In this document: one piece after another, positions 18,284-26,483 of the stretch
Layout: each line of letters begins with the position of its first letter
Numbering within the stretch: the stretch's first letter is position 1
Origin: Salinigranum halophilum
Lineage (GTDB): Archaea > Halobacteriota > Halobacteria > Halobacteriales > Haloferacaceae
Reading direction: 5' to 3'
Assembly: GCF_007004735.1 (NCBI RefSeq)
Contig: NZ_SSNL01000005.1
Coordinates: 62,001-126,000, forward strand
Length of the DNA: 64,000 nucleotides
The notes under the pieces: generated by a model
Database searches by the model: none
Told to the model about the DNA's origin: nothing
Seen by the model: the letters and a program-made list of their open reading frames with translations, nothing else
Made by a program: the position numbers and the translations under genes

Positions 18284-18451
18284 TCAGGAGTCGACGACGA
18301 GGTAGGTGCGTGCGCCGCGTCGCTCCAGCGAGCATTCGACGGCGTCGAGCGCCTGCAGACGGATGTAGTCGTCGACGCTGTCGGCCGGGAGTTCGGTAAT
18401 CTCGATGCGGCGGCGCGTTCGGAGCTCACGGGTGTCGTTCGAGGCGAGCAT
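18284..18451 (-). CDS. Small conserved hypothetical protein
   Basis: The 55-residue protein MLASNDTREL... contains a charged strand and helix (RRRIEITELPADSVDDYIRL) and ends in RTYLVVDS. It has good third-position GC and a start near the ferritin-like gene's upstream region. No family recognised. Confidence 0.55.
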   Translation of the reverse strand: MLASNDTRELRTRRRIEITELPADSVDDYIRLQALDAVECSLERRGARTYLVVDS

Positions 18452-18661
18452 AGAGGATACGAGGGGCCAAACCGGCTTGTAGCTCTGCCTAGTGTGGTGA
18501 AAGTGAAAGTGCGCGACGGCGAACGGGCGACCGCGTGGCGGGGGACCAGCGGGGGTATCGGGGCCGGAATTGGGTGAGAACCGCGTCACAACGGGGACAC
18601 AATCCCGTCGTAGTTCGGAGTATCTTCATCCGTGTTTTCGTTCGAGCACAGGTCGCCGACG

Positions 18662-20002
18662 ATGAAGTCACCCAAGACCGCGTCCGACCGCGACGACTCG
18701 ACGCCGACCAGTTCCTCCCGCCGCGCCTTCCTCGGCTCGGCCGCGACGCTCAGTGCACTCGCCCTCGCAGGCTGTATGGGCTCGGACGGCTCCGGGGCCG
18801 CGACCGACACGCCGACCTCGACGTCGACGCCGATGCCCACCGAGGAGCCCACGACCGAGACCGAGATGGAGACCGAGACCGAGACGATGCCGGCCGTCGA
18901 CCCCGACGTGCCTGTCCTGAACTACGCGCTCACACTCGAACACCTCGAGAACGCCTTCTACCGCGACGGCCTCGCCGGGTTCGCCGACGACGAACTGATG
19001 AACGCGAGCGTGCTCTCGGGCTTCGGCGAACAGGTCCGGATGGACGTCCCGGCGTATCTGGCGGTCGTCGGCGAGCACGAGGCCGCCCACGTCGAGGCGC
19101 TCTCGGCCACCGTCGAGCAACTGGGCGGGACGCCGGTCGAAGAGGCCGAGTACGACTTCGGCTACGAGACCCCCTCGGAGTTCCTCGCGGTGGCGCAGGC
19201 GCTGGAGAACACCGGCGTCGCCGCCTACGCCGGTGCCGCACCCGCCGTCCACAGCACCGAGGTGCTCTCGGCCGCCGCGGGAATCCACAGCGTCGAGGCC
19301 CGTCACGCCGGCTTCCTCAACCTCGTCAACGGCGACAGCCCCTTCCCGAACGCGGTCGACGAGGCCAGTTCGATGCAGGAAGTGCTCGAGGTCGCCGGGC
19401 AGTTCGTCACCAGCGACACGAGCGGGCTGTCAGCGGAACCCGAGACGACCACGAAGCCCATCGCCCGCAAGCAGGAGGACGACGTGAGCGACCTCGACGT
19501 TCTGAACTACGCACTCACGCTCGAGCACCTCGAGAACGCCTTCTACCGCGACGGCCTCGCCGAGTTCGCCGCCGACGAACTCGTGAGCGCCGACGTGCTG
19601 TCGGTGTTCGGCGAGGAGGTTCGCGCGAACGTGCCCGACCACCTCGCGACCGTCGGCGAGCACGAGGCCGCTCACGTGACCGCGCTGACCGACGTCGTGG
19701 AGCAACTGGGCGGGACGCCGGTCGAAGAGGCCGAGTACGACTTCGGCTACGAGACCCCCTCGGAGTTCTTCGGCGTGGCGCAGGCGCTGGAGAACACCGG
19801 CGTCGCCGCCTACGCCGGCGCGGCCCCGACGGTGACGAACGACGACATCTTCGCCGCCGCCATCGGAATCCACAGCGTCGAGGCGCGCCACGCTGGCTTC
19901 CTCAACGAACTCAACGTGTCGTCGCCGTTCCCCGACGGGGTCGACGAGGCGATGACGATGGCCGAGGTGAGAGGAGTCGCCAGCCAATTCATCGTCGGCT
20001 GA
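18662..20002 (+). CDS. Tat lipoprotein with two tandem ferritin-like domains
   Basis: The 446-residue exported protein has a twin-arginine signal (SSRRAFLGSA), a lipobox ending LALAGCMG, a Thr/Glu-rich linker, and two copies of a ferritin-like (Ferritin_2) four-helix domain (about residues 83-258 and 278-446). Each copy carries the metal-site type motifs LEHLENAFYRDGL, GEHEAAHV, ALENTGVAAYAGAAP and HSVEARHAGFLN. Periplasm-side iron, oxidative or copper-type roles have been proposed for relatives, but no activity can be assigned. The ATG at 18662 is preferred over 18632 because the Tat motif then lies at a normal distance. Confidence 0.85.
   Translation: MKSPKTASDRDDSTPTSSSRRAFLGSAATLSALALAGCMGSDGSGAATDTPTSTSTPMPTEEPTTETEMETETETMPAVDPDVPVLNYALTLEHLENAFYRDGLAGFADDELMNASVLSGFGEQVRMDVPAYLAVVGEHEAAHVEALSATVEQLGGTPVEEAEYDFGYETPSEFLAVAQALENTGVAAYAGAAPAVHSTEVLSAAAGIHSVEARHAGFLNLVNGDSPFPNAVDEASSMQEVLEVAGQFVTSDTSGLSAEPETTTKPIARKQEDDVSDLDVLNYALTLEHLENAFYRDGLAEFAADELVSADVLSVFGEEVRANVPDHLATVGEHEAAHVTALTDVVEQLGGTPVEEAEYDFGYETPSEFFGVAQALENTGVAAYAGAAPTVTNDDIFAAAIGIHSVEARHAGFLNELNVSSPFPDGVDEAMTMAEVRGVASQFIVG
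18914..20000 (+). repeat. Intragenic tandem duplication (585-nt period)
   Basis: Unit 1 (from about 18914) and unit 2 (from about 19499) of the ferritin-like gene are offset by 585 nt. Blocks are identical at DNA level, the longest running from about 19115 to 19186 and repeated at about 19700 to 19771, so the duplication is recent or kept alike by gene conversion. Confidence 0.85.
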
Positions 20003-20052
20003 GATGCGCTGTTGGTCGTTCCCCGTGCGGGCGTTCGCGCCGTCAGTGCCCG

Positions 20053-20203
20053 ATGGTCGGGGTGACGTGTCGCCGTCGAACACCGCCGCGAGAGCGTGGC
20101 CGGCTGTGAGCCTCTGGAGGTGGTCGTGTGGCGCGCCCTGCTCGCACTCCACGCCCTCGAGACCGTCGCGCTCGTCCCGCTGGCGGACGTGACGCTCGAC
20201 TGA
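20053..20203 (+). pseudogene. Possible small gene broken by a one-base frameshift
   Basis: From GTC at 20069 to the TGA at 20201-20203 one frame has near-perfect G/C third positions and reads VAVEHRRESVAGCEPLEV, then WRALLALHALETVALV and LADVTLD. It has no convincing start, but removing the single T at 20068 joins it to ATG 20053 as MVGVT plus VAVEHRR, giving about 49 residues. This looks like a small gene with a frameshift, or a sequencing error. Function unknown. Confidence 0.35.
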
Positions 20204-20433
20204 GAGGGCGTCGTCGTCGCCCCTCGAACAACCATTCCTCCGACATAACAGCTATTGGTGTCAACTGAGTATACACTAGTGGAGGGATCATGTCACACGC
20301 TCCCTCCCATTCCCTCGACGGCGGACGGCGGGGTTCTCGTCGGACCTGAAGACGACGTCGAGCGCACGTGCTGTCGCTCGACGACGGAGTCGTGCGCAAT
20401 CGTTCGACGAGTCGGGTGTCCGGGACGACCCAC
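20204..20433. other. Intergenic stretch, no gene seen
   Basis: No coding signature is visible on either strand between the broken small gene and the histidine phosphatase gene. An AT-rich patch at 20250-20280 could be a promoter remnant. Confidence 0.5.
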
Positions 20434-21102
20434 TCACTCGGGAGCGTCGGCCCCGTCCTCCCCGTCGTCGAAGTCGGCGTCCGAGTCCGCCGCCGTCTCG
20501 AGGTGCGACGTGTCCGCCAGGATGTCGACGTCCCAGCCCCAGGGGTACGAGGCGAGCCGCGTGATGCCGGCGACGGGCGTGTCCACCTCCTCTCGTCCCG
20601 TGAAGGCGGCCACGACGCTGGCGACGGTGAGGCCGTGACCGACGAAGAGGCTCGTCTCGGGGCCGTCGGCGAGGAGTCGCCGGACCGCTCGTACCGTGCG
20701 GCTGGCCGCCTCCTCGTCGGTCTCGGGGTAGTTCGGCCGGAGGACCGACGAGTGGGTCGGGTCGACGGTGTCGAACCGGTCGGCGAGTGTCCGCGGCGTC
20801 AACACCGACGGGGCGACGTCGAACCAGTCGGCGTTGAGGTGTTCGGAGAGCCCGTGGTCGACGAACACGGGACGGTCGAGGGTGCGGGCGACGAGATGGG
20901 CAGTCTCGGTGGCGCGGACGAACGGCGAAGCGTAGACGGCCTCGATATCCTGCCCCTGGAGGCGCTCGCCGAGGCGCTCGGCCTGCCACCGTCCGTGGTC
21001 GGTCAGCGGAGGGTCGTGCGGCCGCTCGGCCTCTGCCGCCCAGTTGGGGTCCACCTCGTCCCGGCGCTCTCCGTGCCGGACGAGCCACAGGACGCGACTC
21101 AT
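20434..21102 (-). CDS. Histidine phosphatase (phosphoglycerate mutase-like) family protein
   Basis: The 222-residue cytosolic protein has the phosphohistidine motif VRHGER near residue 8, the YASPFVRATETA block, and the second catalytic histidine in FVGHGLTV. Its substrate is unknown; members include phosphoglycerate mutases and small-molecule phosphatases. The ATG at 21102 aligns with the family start. It is followed by an acidic tail (DSDADFDDGEDGAD). It lies 55 nt downstream of the mvaD-like gene on the same strand. Confidence 0.87.
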   Translation of the reverse strand: MSRVLWLVRHGERRDEVDPNWAAEAERPHDPPLTDHGRWQAERLGERLQGQDIEAVYASPFVRATETAHLVARTLDRPVFVDHGLSEHLNADWFDVAPSVLTPRTLADRFDTVDPTHSSVLRPNYPETDEEAASRTVRAVRRLLADGPETSLFVGHGLTVASVVAAFTGREEVDTPVAGITRLASYPWGWDVDILADTSHLETAADSDADFDDGEDGADAPE

Positions 21103-21157
21103 GGAGGTACTGAGGAGAGAGCCGTGTATGTATGTTGTGTCACCGACGAGAACGGCC

Positions 21158-22135
21158 TCAGAAGAGGTGGTCGTCGACGCGTTCGGCCGGGCCGCCGACG
21201 CGCCAGACGTGTGAGTCCAGTCCGAGCGCCTCGACCGCCTCGGCGACACGCTCGGCGTGGGGCGCTGTCGTGTTCAGATACGCCGTCGCACCGGTGTCCG
21301 ACGAGAAGTAGACGGGGAGTCCCTCGTCACGGAGGCGGCGGGCGAGGTCGTACAGCCGCACCGTCTCGGGACGCCAGTACAGCCACCCGTCGGGACCGGT
21401 CATCGTCGTCGCGAGGAGACTCAGCGAGTCGCGTTCGGCGAGCGCGAAGGTCCGCGCGAAGTCGCCGCTGCGAATCGCATCCCGTGCCTCGGCGAGCGTC
21501 TCGTGGACGGCCGCGAGGCGGGCGTCGAAGAACGGCGAAGCGGGTGTCTCCGCGTGCGCACGCGAGGTCCGTTTGTACGCGGGGACCATCCCGACGACCA
21601 TCCGCACCTCCTCAGTGAAGGGCGCGTCGAGCCGCTCGCCCACACACTCGTGGGCCGGCAGGCGCGCGCGGAGCTGTGCGTACCCGCCGGGGACGCTCCG
21701 GGCCGCAGAGGTCGCCCCCTGCCGCGCGAGGGCCGACAGCTCCCGCCGCGAGAGCGACAGGCCGGCCGCCGCGGTGGCCGCGACGGCGAGCGCTGCGTAC
21801 GCCGACGCCGACGCGCCCAACCCGACGTTCGAGGCGAACGTGTTCACCGACTCGACCCGTGCGCCCGACGTGAGCCCGGCGCGGTCACGGACCGCGTCGA
21901 GGACGGTCGTGACGCGGTCGAACCCCTCGTCGTCGACGGGGTCGCCGTCGACCAGGCACGTGTCGGCGTCGTCGCCGAACGCGACGGTGGTGCGCGTCTC
22001 CGAGGGAGCGGTACAGACCGAGATGGAGTCGTGGTACGGGACGTTTCGCGCGGGGTCTCGGAGCCCGTGGTACTTGACGAGCCCCTGGATGGGGTGGGCG
22101 CGGCCAGTCGCTTTCATCGGGGGGGTGGCTGTCAT
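21158..22135 (-). CDS. mvaD: Phosphomevalonate decarboxylase (mevalonate pathway)
   Basis: The GHMP-superfamily enzyme of about 325 residues matches the haloarchaeal phosphomevalonate decarboxylase, which yields isopentenyl phosphate for archaeal lipid isoprenoids. Visible are AHPIQGLVKYHG, YHDSISV, the GHMP phosphate-binding loop VGLGASASAYAAL, SVPGGYAQLRA and the C-terminal SSDTGATAYLNT. Start choice is uncertain: ATG 22135 (MTATPPMKAT), 22117 or 22201. Archaeal decarboxylases of this clade act on mevalonate 5-phosphate; that is family knowledge, not visible here. Confidence 0.87.
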   Translation of the reverse strand: MTATPPMKATGRAHPIQGLVKYHGLRDPARNVPYHDSISVCTAPSETRTTVAFGDDADTCLVDGDPVDDEGFDRVTTVLDAVRDRAGLTSGARVESVNTFASNVGLGASASAYAALAVAATAAAGLSLSRRELSALARQGATSAARSVPGGYAQLRARLPAHECVGERLDAPFTEEVRMVVGMVPAYKRTSRAHAETPASPFFDARLAAVHETLAEARDAIRSGDFARTFALAERDSLSLLATTMTGPDGWLYWRPETVRLYDLARRLRDEGLPVYFSSDTGATAYLNTTAPHAERVAEAVEALGLDSHVWRVGGPAERVDDHLF

Positions 22136-22308
22136 GGGGTGTCCGGCGGCGTCTCCGCCCGCACGCGGCGGCGCCGCGGTACGCTGCGAGGTGTGCGTCA
22201 TCAGTGACTCAGGACGGATAACTGTACGCGTCGAACGGTGCGCCACGCGCCGTGGTTCCGTACGCACCCCTGGCGGGACGCCGCGTATCCGTGTCAACGC
22301 TCCACATA

Positions 22309-22316
22309 TTTAATAT
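22309..22316 (+). promoter_or_regulatory. TATA box for the zinc-finger/pduO pair
   Basis: TTTAATAT lies 27 nt upstream of the ATG at 22339, the spacing of a leaderless haloarchaeal transcript. It probably drives both the small zinc-finger gene and the adenosyltransferase gene 16 nt after it. Confidence 0.65.
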
Positions 22317-22338
22317 CCGTCCGGGCCGTTGTCGCGAC

Positions 22339-22512
22339 ATGACACAGCACCACACGGCGTACGTCGAGACGCTGGTCCACGTGAACTGTGGGAACTGCGA
22401 CGGCTACTGGGGACTGAGCGACATCGACGTGGACGAGATTACGGCGGAGACGTGGTACTGTACCCACTGCGGCCACGAGGCAGCGCTCGGCGAACTGGTC
22501 CGAAGCGACTGA
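22339..22512 (+). CDS. Small zinc-ribbon protein upstream of pduO
   Basis: The 57-residue protein has VNCGNCDGYW near residue 15 and YCTHCGHEA near residue 40, a complete zinc ribbon. Family unnamed. It starts at leaderless distance from a clear TATA box and is separated from the adenosyltransferase gene by only 16 nt, so the two are probably cotranscribed. Confidence 0.7.
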   Translation: MTQHHTAYVETLVHVNCGNCDGYWGLSDIDVDEITAETWYCTHCGHEAALGELVRSD

Positions 22513-22528
22513 TAACTCACACGAACCC

Positions 22529-23062
22529 ATGAAGATATACACCAAGCGCGGCGACGAGGGACAGACCGACCTGCGAGACATGTCGCGGATCTCCAAGGCG
22601 AGCCCACGCATCGAGGCGTACGGCAACGTCGACGAGGTGAACAGCCTCATCGGGCGGGTCCGCCCGACCGGGTACGACGACGTCGACGAGTGGCTCCGGG
22701 AGATCCAGAACCACCTCCACATCGTCCAGGCGGATTTCGCCAACCCCGACCCCGACGAGGACGACCCAGTCATCCGGTCGGAGCACACGGCACAGCTGGA
22801 GACGTGGATCGACGCCGTCGAAGAGGAACTCGAACCGCTGACGGCGTTCATCCTTCCCGGCGGGGGCGACTCCGGGGCGCGACTCCATCACGCCAGAGCC
22901 GTGTGTCGGCGCGCCGAGCGCCGTGCCATCGTCCTCATGCAGGACGAGCCCATCAACGACGAGGCGGTGGCGTATCTGAATCGGCTCTCCGACCTCCTGT
23001 TCGTGCTCGCCCGGCTCGTGAACGCCCGCGACGGTGTGCCCGAGGAGAACCCGACGTACTGA
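22529..23062 (+). CDS. pduO: Cob(I)alamin adenosyltransferase, PduO type
   Basis: The 177-residue enzyme transfers the adenosyl group of ATP to cob(I)alamin, making the coenzyme B12 needed by diol dehydratase. The PduO-type signature is present: KIYTKRGDEGQTDL at the N-terminus, AYGNVDEVNSLIG, RRAERRAI near 130 and AYLNRLSDLLFVLAR near 147. Only the adenosyltransferase domain is here; the C-terminal DUF336 domain found in bacterial PduO is absent and occurs as a separate gene at 28934. It lies half a kilobase from pduCDE. Confidence 0.93.
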   Translation: MKIYTKRGDEGQTDLRDMSRISKASPRIEAYGNVDEVNSLIGRVRPTGYDDVDEWLREIQNHLHIVQADFANPDPDEDDPVIRSEHTAQLETWIDAVEEELEPLTAFILPGGGDSGARLHHARAVCRRAERRAIVLMQDEPINDEAVAYLNRLSDLLFVLARLVNARDGVPEENPTY

Positions 23063-23132
23063 GGCGAGCGACGGCTGCCCGTCGACCCCGCGGGGAACAA
23101 CAGCTATGTGTCGAGTTCTCGTACCACACAGT

Positions 23133-23513
23133 ATGACTGCGAAGGACGCCCGTGACGACACCGGCGTCGGTGGCGACGACGGAGCCGGAGACGCTGCCGA
23201 CGACAATCACAACCCCGACCGTGGGCGCGAGCACATCGAAGTGCTCAAAGAGACCATCGACCGCAACCGAGACGACGACTGGGAGCGCTACCGCGAGCGG
23301 TATCGCTTCACCGTCGTCGACGACGGACGGGTGCGGGTCTCGGCCGTCGACCGGGAGCCGACGCCCGGCCGCGCGATGGAGACCGCGGTCGACCACGTCG
23401 TCAGTGTCGAGGGCGGGGCCGCCGTCGACTGCAACTGCTTCGCCGCGCGACGCCGGTTCGACCGACAGTCGTGCCGACACATGCGCGCGGTCGACGCCCA
23501 CCCGTTTCTCTAG
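23133..23513 (+). CDS. SWIM zinc-finger domain protein
   Basis: The 126-residue protein ends with a SWIM motif, CxCx(n)CxH, seen as DCNCFAARR and CRHMRAVDAH, preceded by a VVDDGRVRVSAVDRE strand region and an acidic N-terminus. SWIM domains bind DNA or proteins. Its convergent position with pduE suggests no operon with the dehydratase. Confidence 0.75.
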   Translation: MTAKDARDDTGVGGDDGAGDAADDNHNPDRGREHIEVLKETIDRNRDDDWERYRERYRFTVVDDGRVRVSAVDREPTPGRAMETAVDHVVSVEGGAAVDCNCFAARRRFDRQSCRHMRAVDAHPFL

Positions 23514-23555
23514 TGGGCGTCGAGCGCCGGCGGACGAAGAGACACGTCAGAGCGG

Positions 23556-23570
23556 AGTGAAAAAAGCGCG
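23556..23570 (-). terminator. Possible terminator after pduE
   Basis: Read on the minus strand, a GC-rich GCGCGC run is followed by six T residues (complement of A at 23560-23565), a plausible archaeal U-tract terminator just after the dehydratase operon. Confidence 0.4.
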
Positions 23571-23582
23571 CGCCACCGCGTC

Positions 23583-23981
23583 TTAGAACAGGTCGCGTTC
23601 CTCGTACACCTCGGCCGCTTCGCGCACGTGCGCCGCGTTGATTTCGGCGTCGTACTCCGATTCGAGTTCGTCGGCGATGGCGTGGAGTTCCTCCTTCTCG
23701 GCCCCGCTGGGGCGGAGCGCGTTGTAGATCTCGAGGATGCGGTCGTCGGGGACGGCCGTCAGTTCGGCGGCGCGGCGGAAGTTGCGCGCGAGCTGCGGTC
23801 GGCCGGCGTCCTCGGCGATCTTCGCTTGCTTCTCGAGCGTCTCCGGCGCGATGACCAGTTCCGAGCCGTCGACCTCGCCGTCGACGATCTTCTCGAGCGT
23901 GATGTCCGAGAGCTTGGTCCCGGCGGGCGTTTCGACGTCGTCGGGGTTGTCCGCGAGTGGGTAGTGAATGTCGTCTGCCAT
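23583..23981 (-). CDS. pduE: Diol/glycerol dehydratase small subunit
   Basis: The 132-residue gamma subunit of B12-dependent dehydratase. Recognisable are YPLADNPDDVETPAGTKL, LEKIVDGEV, and the core LEKQAKIAEDAGRPQLARNF followed by RAAELTAVPDD, all typical of PduE. It is the last gene of a tightly packed pduCDE operon, 2 nt after pduD. The enzyme converts 1,2-propanediol to propionaldehyde or glycerol to 3-hydroxypropionaldehyde. Confidence 0.93.
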   Translation of the reverse strand: MADDIHYPLADNPDDVETPAGTKLSDITLEKIVDGEVDGSELVIAPETLEKQAKIAEDAGRPQLARNFRRAAELTAVPDDRILEIYNALRPSGAEKEELHAIADELESEYDAEINAAHVREAAEVYEERDLF

Positions 23982-23983
23982 GG

Positions 23984-24556
23984 TTATTCGAAGGCCACCT
24001 CCATCTCCATCGGGGGCTTGTCCTCGTCTTTCAACTGCATCTCCTTGATGTGCCAGAGCGCCGCGAGCGCCTGGTACTTCGGGCGCGTCATCGGGTCGTT
24101 GGCGACCGGCACGGGTTCGGGCGTCTCGCCCTTGGCGTACAGCGCCGCGTTCTTGCCGATGGCCCGGAACGTCTCGAGGTCGATGAGCGGTGCCTGCGGG
24201 AACAGCTCCAGATTACTGAGCGGGACGAGGTCCTCCTGGTGGATGAGCGTCGTCCCGCGGGTCTGGATACCGATCGAGATACCGGAGCCGCTGAGTTTCG
24301 CACCCCGGAGGCCGATGACCCCGAGGTCGAGGCTGTCGGAGAAGCGGACGACCCGAGCGCTGAGCCCTTCTTCTTCGATACCGGCCATCATCTCGCGGAG
24401 CGCCCCGGCGAGTTTGACCCCCGAGAGCGTCTCGTCTTTCATCTCGCCGAACCCAACGCTGATCGCGATGACGACTTCGTCGGTGTCGGTTCCCTCCTCG
24501 GCCTCGCCGGCCTCCGTGAGGACCAGTTTCCGTTCGTGCTGCTGTGCCTGTGCCAT
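23984..24556 (-). CDS. pduD: Diol/glycerol dehydratase medium subunit
   Basis: The 190-residue beta subunit. Family blocks include VVIAISVGFGEMKDETLSG, ARVVRFSDSLDLGVIGLRGA and RGTTLIHQEDLVPLSNLELF, which form part of the adenosylcobalamin interface. Bacterial PduD often has an N-terminal encapsulation extension; here the N-terminus is short and begins directly with the catalytic fold, in line with absence of microcompartment genes. It sits 1 nt after pduC. Confidence 0.93.
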   Translation of the reverse strand: MAQAQQHERKLVLTEAGEAEEGTDTDEVVIAISVGFGEMKDETLSGVKLAGALREMMAGIEEEGLSARVVRFSDSLDLGVIGLRGAKLSGSGISIGIQTRGTTLIHQEDLVPLSNLELFPQAPLIDLETFRAIGKNAALYAKGETPEPVPVANDPMTRPKYQALAALWHIKEMQLKDEDKPPMEMEVAFE

Positions 24557-24557
24557 C

Positions 24558-26300
24558 TCAGATGTCCTCCGGGTCGACCGCGAACCGAACCGATTTCTTC
24601 TCCTCCCAGGCCTCGCCTTCGAGCCGGTGACCCGTGCCGGGACCCTGGTACTCGTTGGGGTCGTTGACGGCGCTCACGACGTCGAACTCGCCGTCACCGA
24701 CGAAGATGCCGGACGTCTGGATGTAGTCGCCGGCGACGCGACCCTTGAGCATGCCGAGCATGTTCTCGGCGATGTCCTCGAAGCCGTTCGCGGCGAGAAT
24801 CTTCACCACGTCCGCGCCGGTGACACCTTCTTCCATCAGTTCCTCGGCGGCTTTGATGTCCTCGGACACGCTGCGGTCGGGCATGTCCTTGCTGCCGTCG
24901 GCGTAGATGGCGGCTTCGACCTCCTCGTCGGAGATGGGTGGGAAGCCGAGTTCCTCGAAGACGGTCTGAAGCGCCTTGACGGCCCGTTCGCGGTACTCGA
25001 GGACCGTCTCTTCGTCGACCGGTTTCGTGCCGCCTTCGACCTGCAGGTCCCGCTGGAGGATGTTGTACTCGTCGAAGTCGTAGGAGTCGAACGTCGACCC
25101 CGCGAACATGTTGTCGTAGTTCGGGACGGCGCTGTACCCCGAGAAGATGAAGTCGGTGCCGGCGAGGAACTGCGGCATCATTCGGGCGGTCCGACGCTTC
25201 TCGGAGTGGGTGAACGTCTGGTCGTTCCCGGAGGCGACTTCCAGGTCGGCCATCATCGTGATGAGGTTCTCGGCCGCGACCTCTTTCACCCCGGCGGGGA
25301 CCGAAGTGGGGATGGCGATACAGCTGATGCCGCCGTTCTGGAGCCCCTGGACGCCACAGCCCTTGGTGACGAGGATGCAGCGCGTCTCCAGATAGAGCAT
25401 CGACTTGCCCTCGGCCTGGCCCATGTTGAGCTCGGAACCGGCCCCGGAGGTGTAGCGCATCTTCAGCCCCCGTGACGCGTAGCCCGAGGCGAGGAACGCC
25501 TTCGACCACGGCGTGTCGTCGCCGTCTTTGAACACGTCCTCGGTCCCGTACACCGATACGGTCTCGGCGTAGCTCGTCATCCCGCGCATGCCGAGTTCGA
25601 GTTCGGTCGCCTCCTCGACGGCACACTGCGGCAGTGTTCCGCCACGTCCGGTCTGGGCACCGATCTGCAGGGCGAGCGCGTTCAGCGGTGCCATCCGGGC
25701 GACCCCGACCGTCGTCTCGACCTCGTAGAAGCCCCGGAGCGTGGCCTCCGCCGCGTCGGCGGCGATCTGCGCCGCGTTGTCTTTGAGGCTCGTGACGTGC
25801 GCCTGGTTCCCCGGCGTCTGCCGGGTCCGCATCTTCTTCATCGCCATGATGATCTCGGCCATGTCGAGGTGGTTGATGACCTCGACGAGTTTCGCCGGCG
25901 TCATCGCGGTCGAGAGTTCGACGACCTCCGAGCGCGGCACGTTGATGTCGACGAGCTTGCGGGCGAACTCCAGGGAGTCGGTCGCGACCGCCTCTTCGGC
26001 CTTGTCGACGTTGATGGCGTAGTCGGCGATGAACCGGTCGATGAAGTCGAACTCCTCGCGGGTCTTCCCGTCCATCTCGACGATCTGCCCGTCCTCGACC
26101 GTCACACTCGGGTCGGGGTCGTTCGGGCTCTCCATGGCCACGAACCCGACCTCCGGCCACTCGTTGACGAAGCCGTCCTGGGTGACGGCCCGTTCGTCGA
26201 GCGCCTCGAATCGCTTCGAGCGTCTGGGTGTGGTCTCTTCGACCTCACCCGAGCCGTCGGTGCGTGGTGTGTTGTCTGCTGACGTGTCGTCCTCTGACAT
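24558..26300 (-). CDS. pduC: Diol/glycerol dehydratase large subunit
   Basis: The 580-residue TIM-barrel alpha subunit carries the radical chemistry with adenosylcobalamin. Conserved blocks include the N-terminal RSKRFEALDERAV, RTRQTPGNQAHVTSLKDN, GFSGYSAV-like FSGYSAVPNYDNMFAGS, and SGAGSELNMGQAEGKSMLYLE. It has an extra acidic Ser/Thr-rich extension of about 30 residues before the usual start. The ATG at 26300 lies about 30 nt after a TATA box and is preferred over the in-frame ATG at 26327. Confidence 0.95.
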   Translation of the reverse strand: MSEDDTSADNTPRTDGSGEVEETTPRRSKRFEALDERAVTQDGFVNEWPEVGFVAMESPNDPDPSVTVEDGQIVEMDGKTREEFDFIDRFIADYAINVDKAEEAVATDSLEFARKLVDINVPRSEVVELSTAMTPAKLVEVINHLDMAEIIMAMKKMRTRQTPGNQAHVTSLKDNAAQIAADAAEATLRGFYEVETTVGVARMAPLNALALQIGAQTGRGGTLPQCAVEEATELELGMRGMTSYAETVSVYGTEDVFKDGDDTPWSKAFLASGYASRGLKMRYTSGAGSELNMGQAEGKSMLYLETRCILVTKGCGVQGLQNGGISCIAIPTSVPAGVKEVAAENLITMMADLEVASGNDQTFTHSEKRRTARMMPQFLAGTDFIFSGYSAVPNYDNMFAGSTFDSYDFDEYNILQRDLQVEGGTKPVDEETVLEYRERAVKALQTVFEELGFPPISDEEVEAAIYADGSKDMPDRSVSEDIKAAEELMEEGVTGADVVKILAANGFEDIAENMLGMLKGRVAGDYIQTSGIFVGDGEFDVVSAVNDPNEYQGPGTGHRLEGEAWEEKKSVRFAVDPEDI

Positions 26301-26327
26301 TACGCATGGGTTCAGGGGACGAACCAT

Positions 26328-26335
26328 GTTATATC
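26328..26335 (-). promoter_or_regulatory. pduC: TATA box of pduCDE
   Basis: On the minus strand GATATAAC is centred about 31 nt upstream of the pduC ATG, giving an almost leaderless message. It is one half of a 183-bp divergent promoter region shared with the reactivase genes. Confidence 0.6.
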
Positions 26336-26427
26336 TTCACGGATAATTGTTGGGAATAAAGCAAGGAACCAATAGTTAGTGCAAGATAGCTTGTATTCAT
26401 GTGAAATAATCACACGGGTTCGGTCAG

Positions 26428-26448
26428 CCAGGTTACATTCCGGCCTGG
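26428..26448 (+). promoter_or_regulatory. Inverted repeat in the divergent pdu promoter
   Basis: CCAGG and CCTGG flank an 11-nt spacer immediately upstream of the CTATTTTTC TATA element (26454-26462) of the reactivase operon. Position just upstream of the TATA box fits an activator or BRE-adjacent regulator site. The half-sites are short, so chance is possible. Confidence 0.35.
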
Positions 26449-26483
26449 GAAAGCTATTTTTCACCCCCATCACATGACATCAC

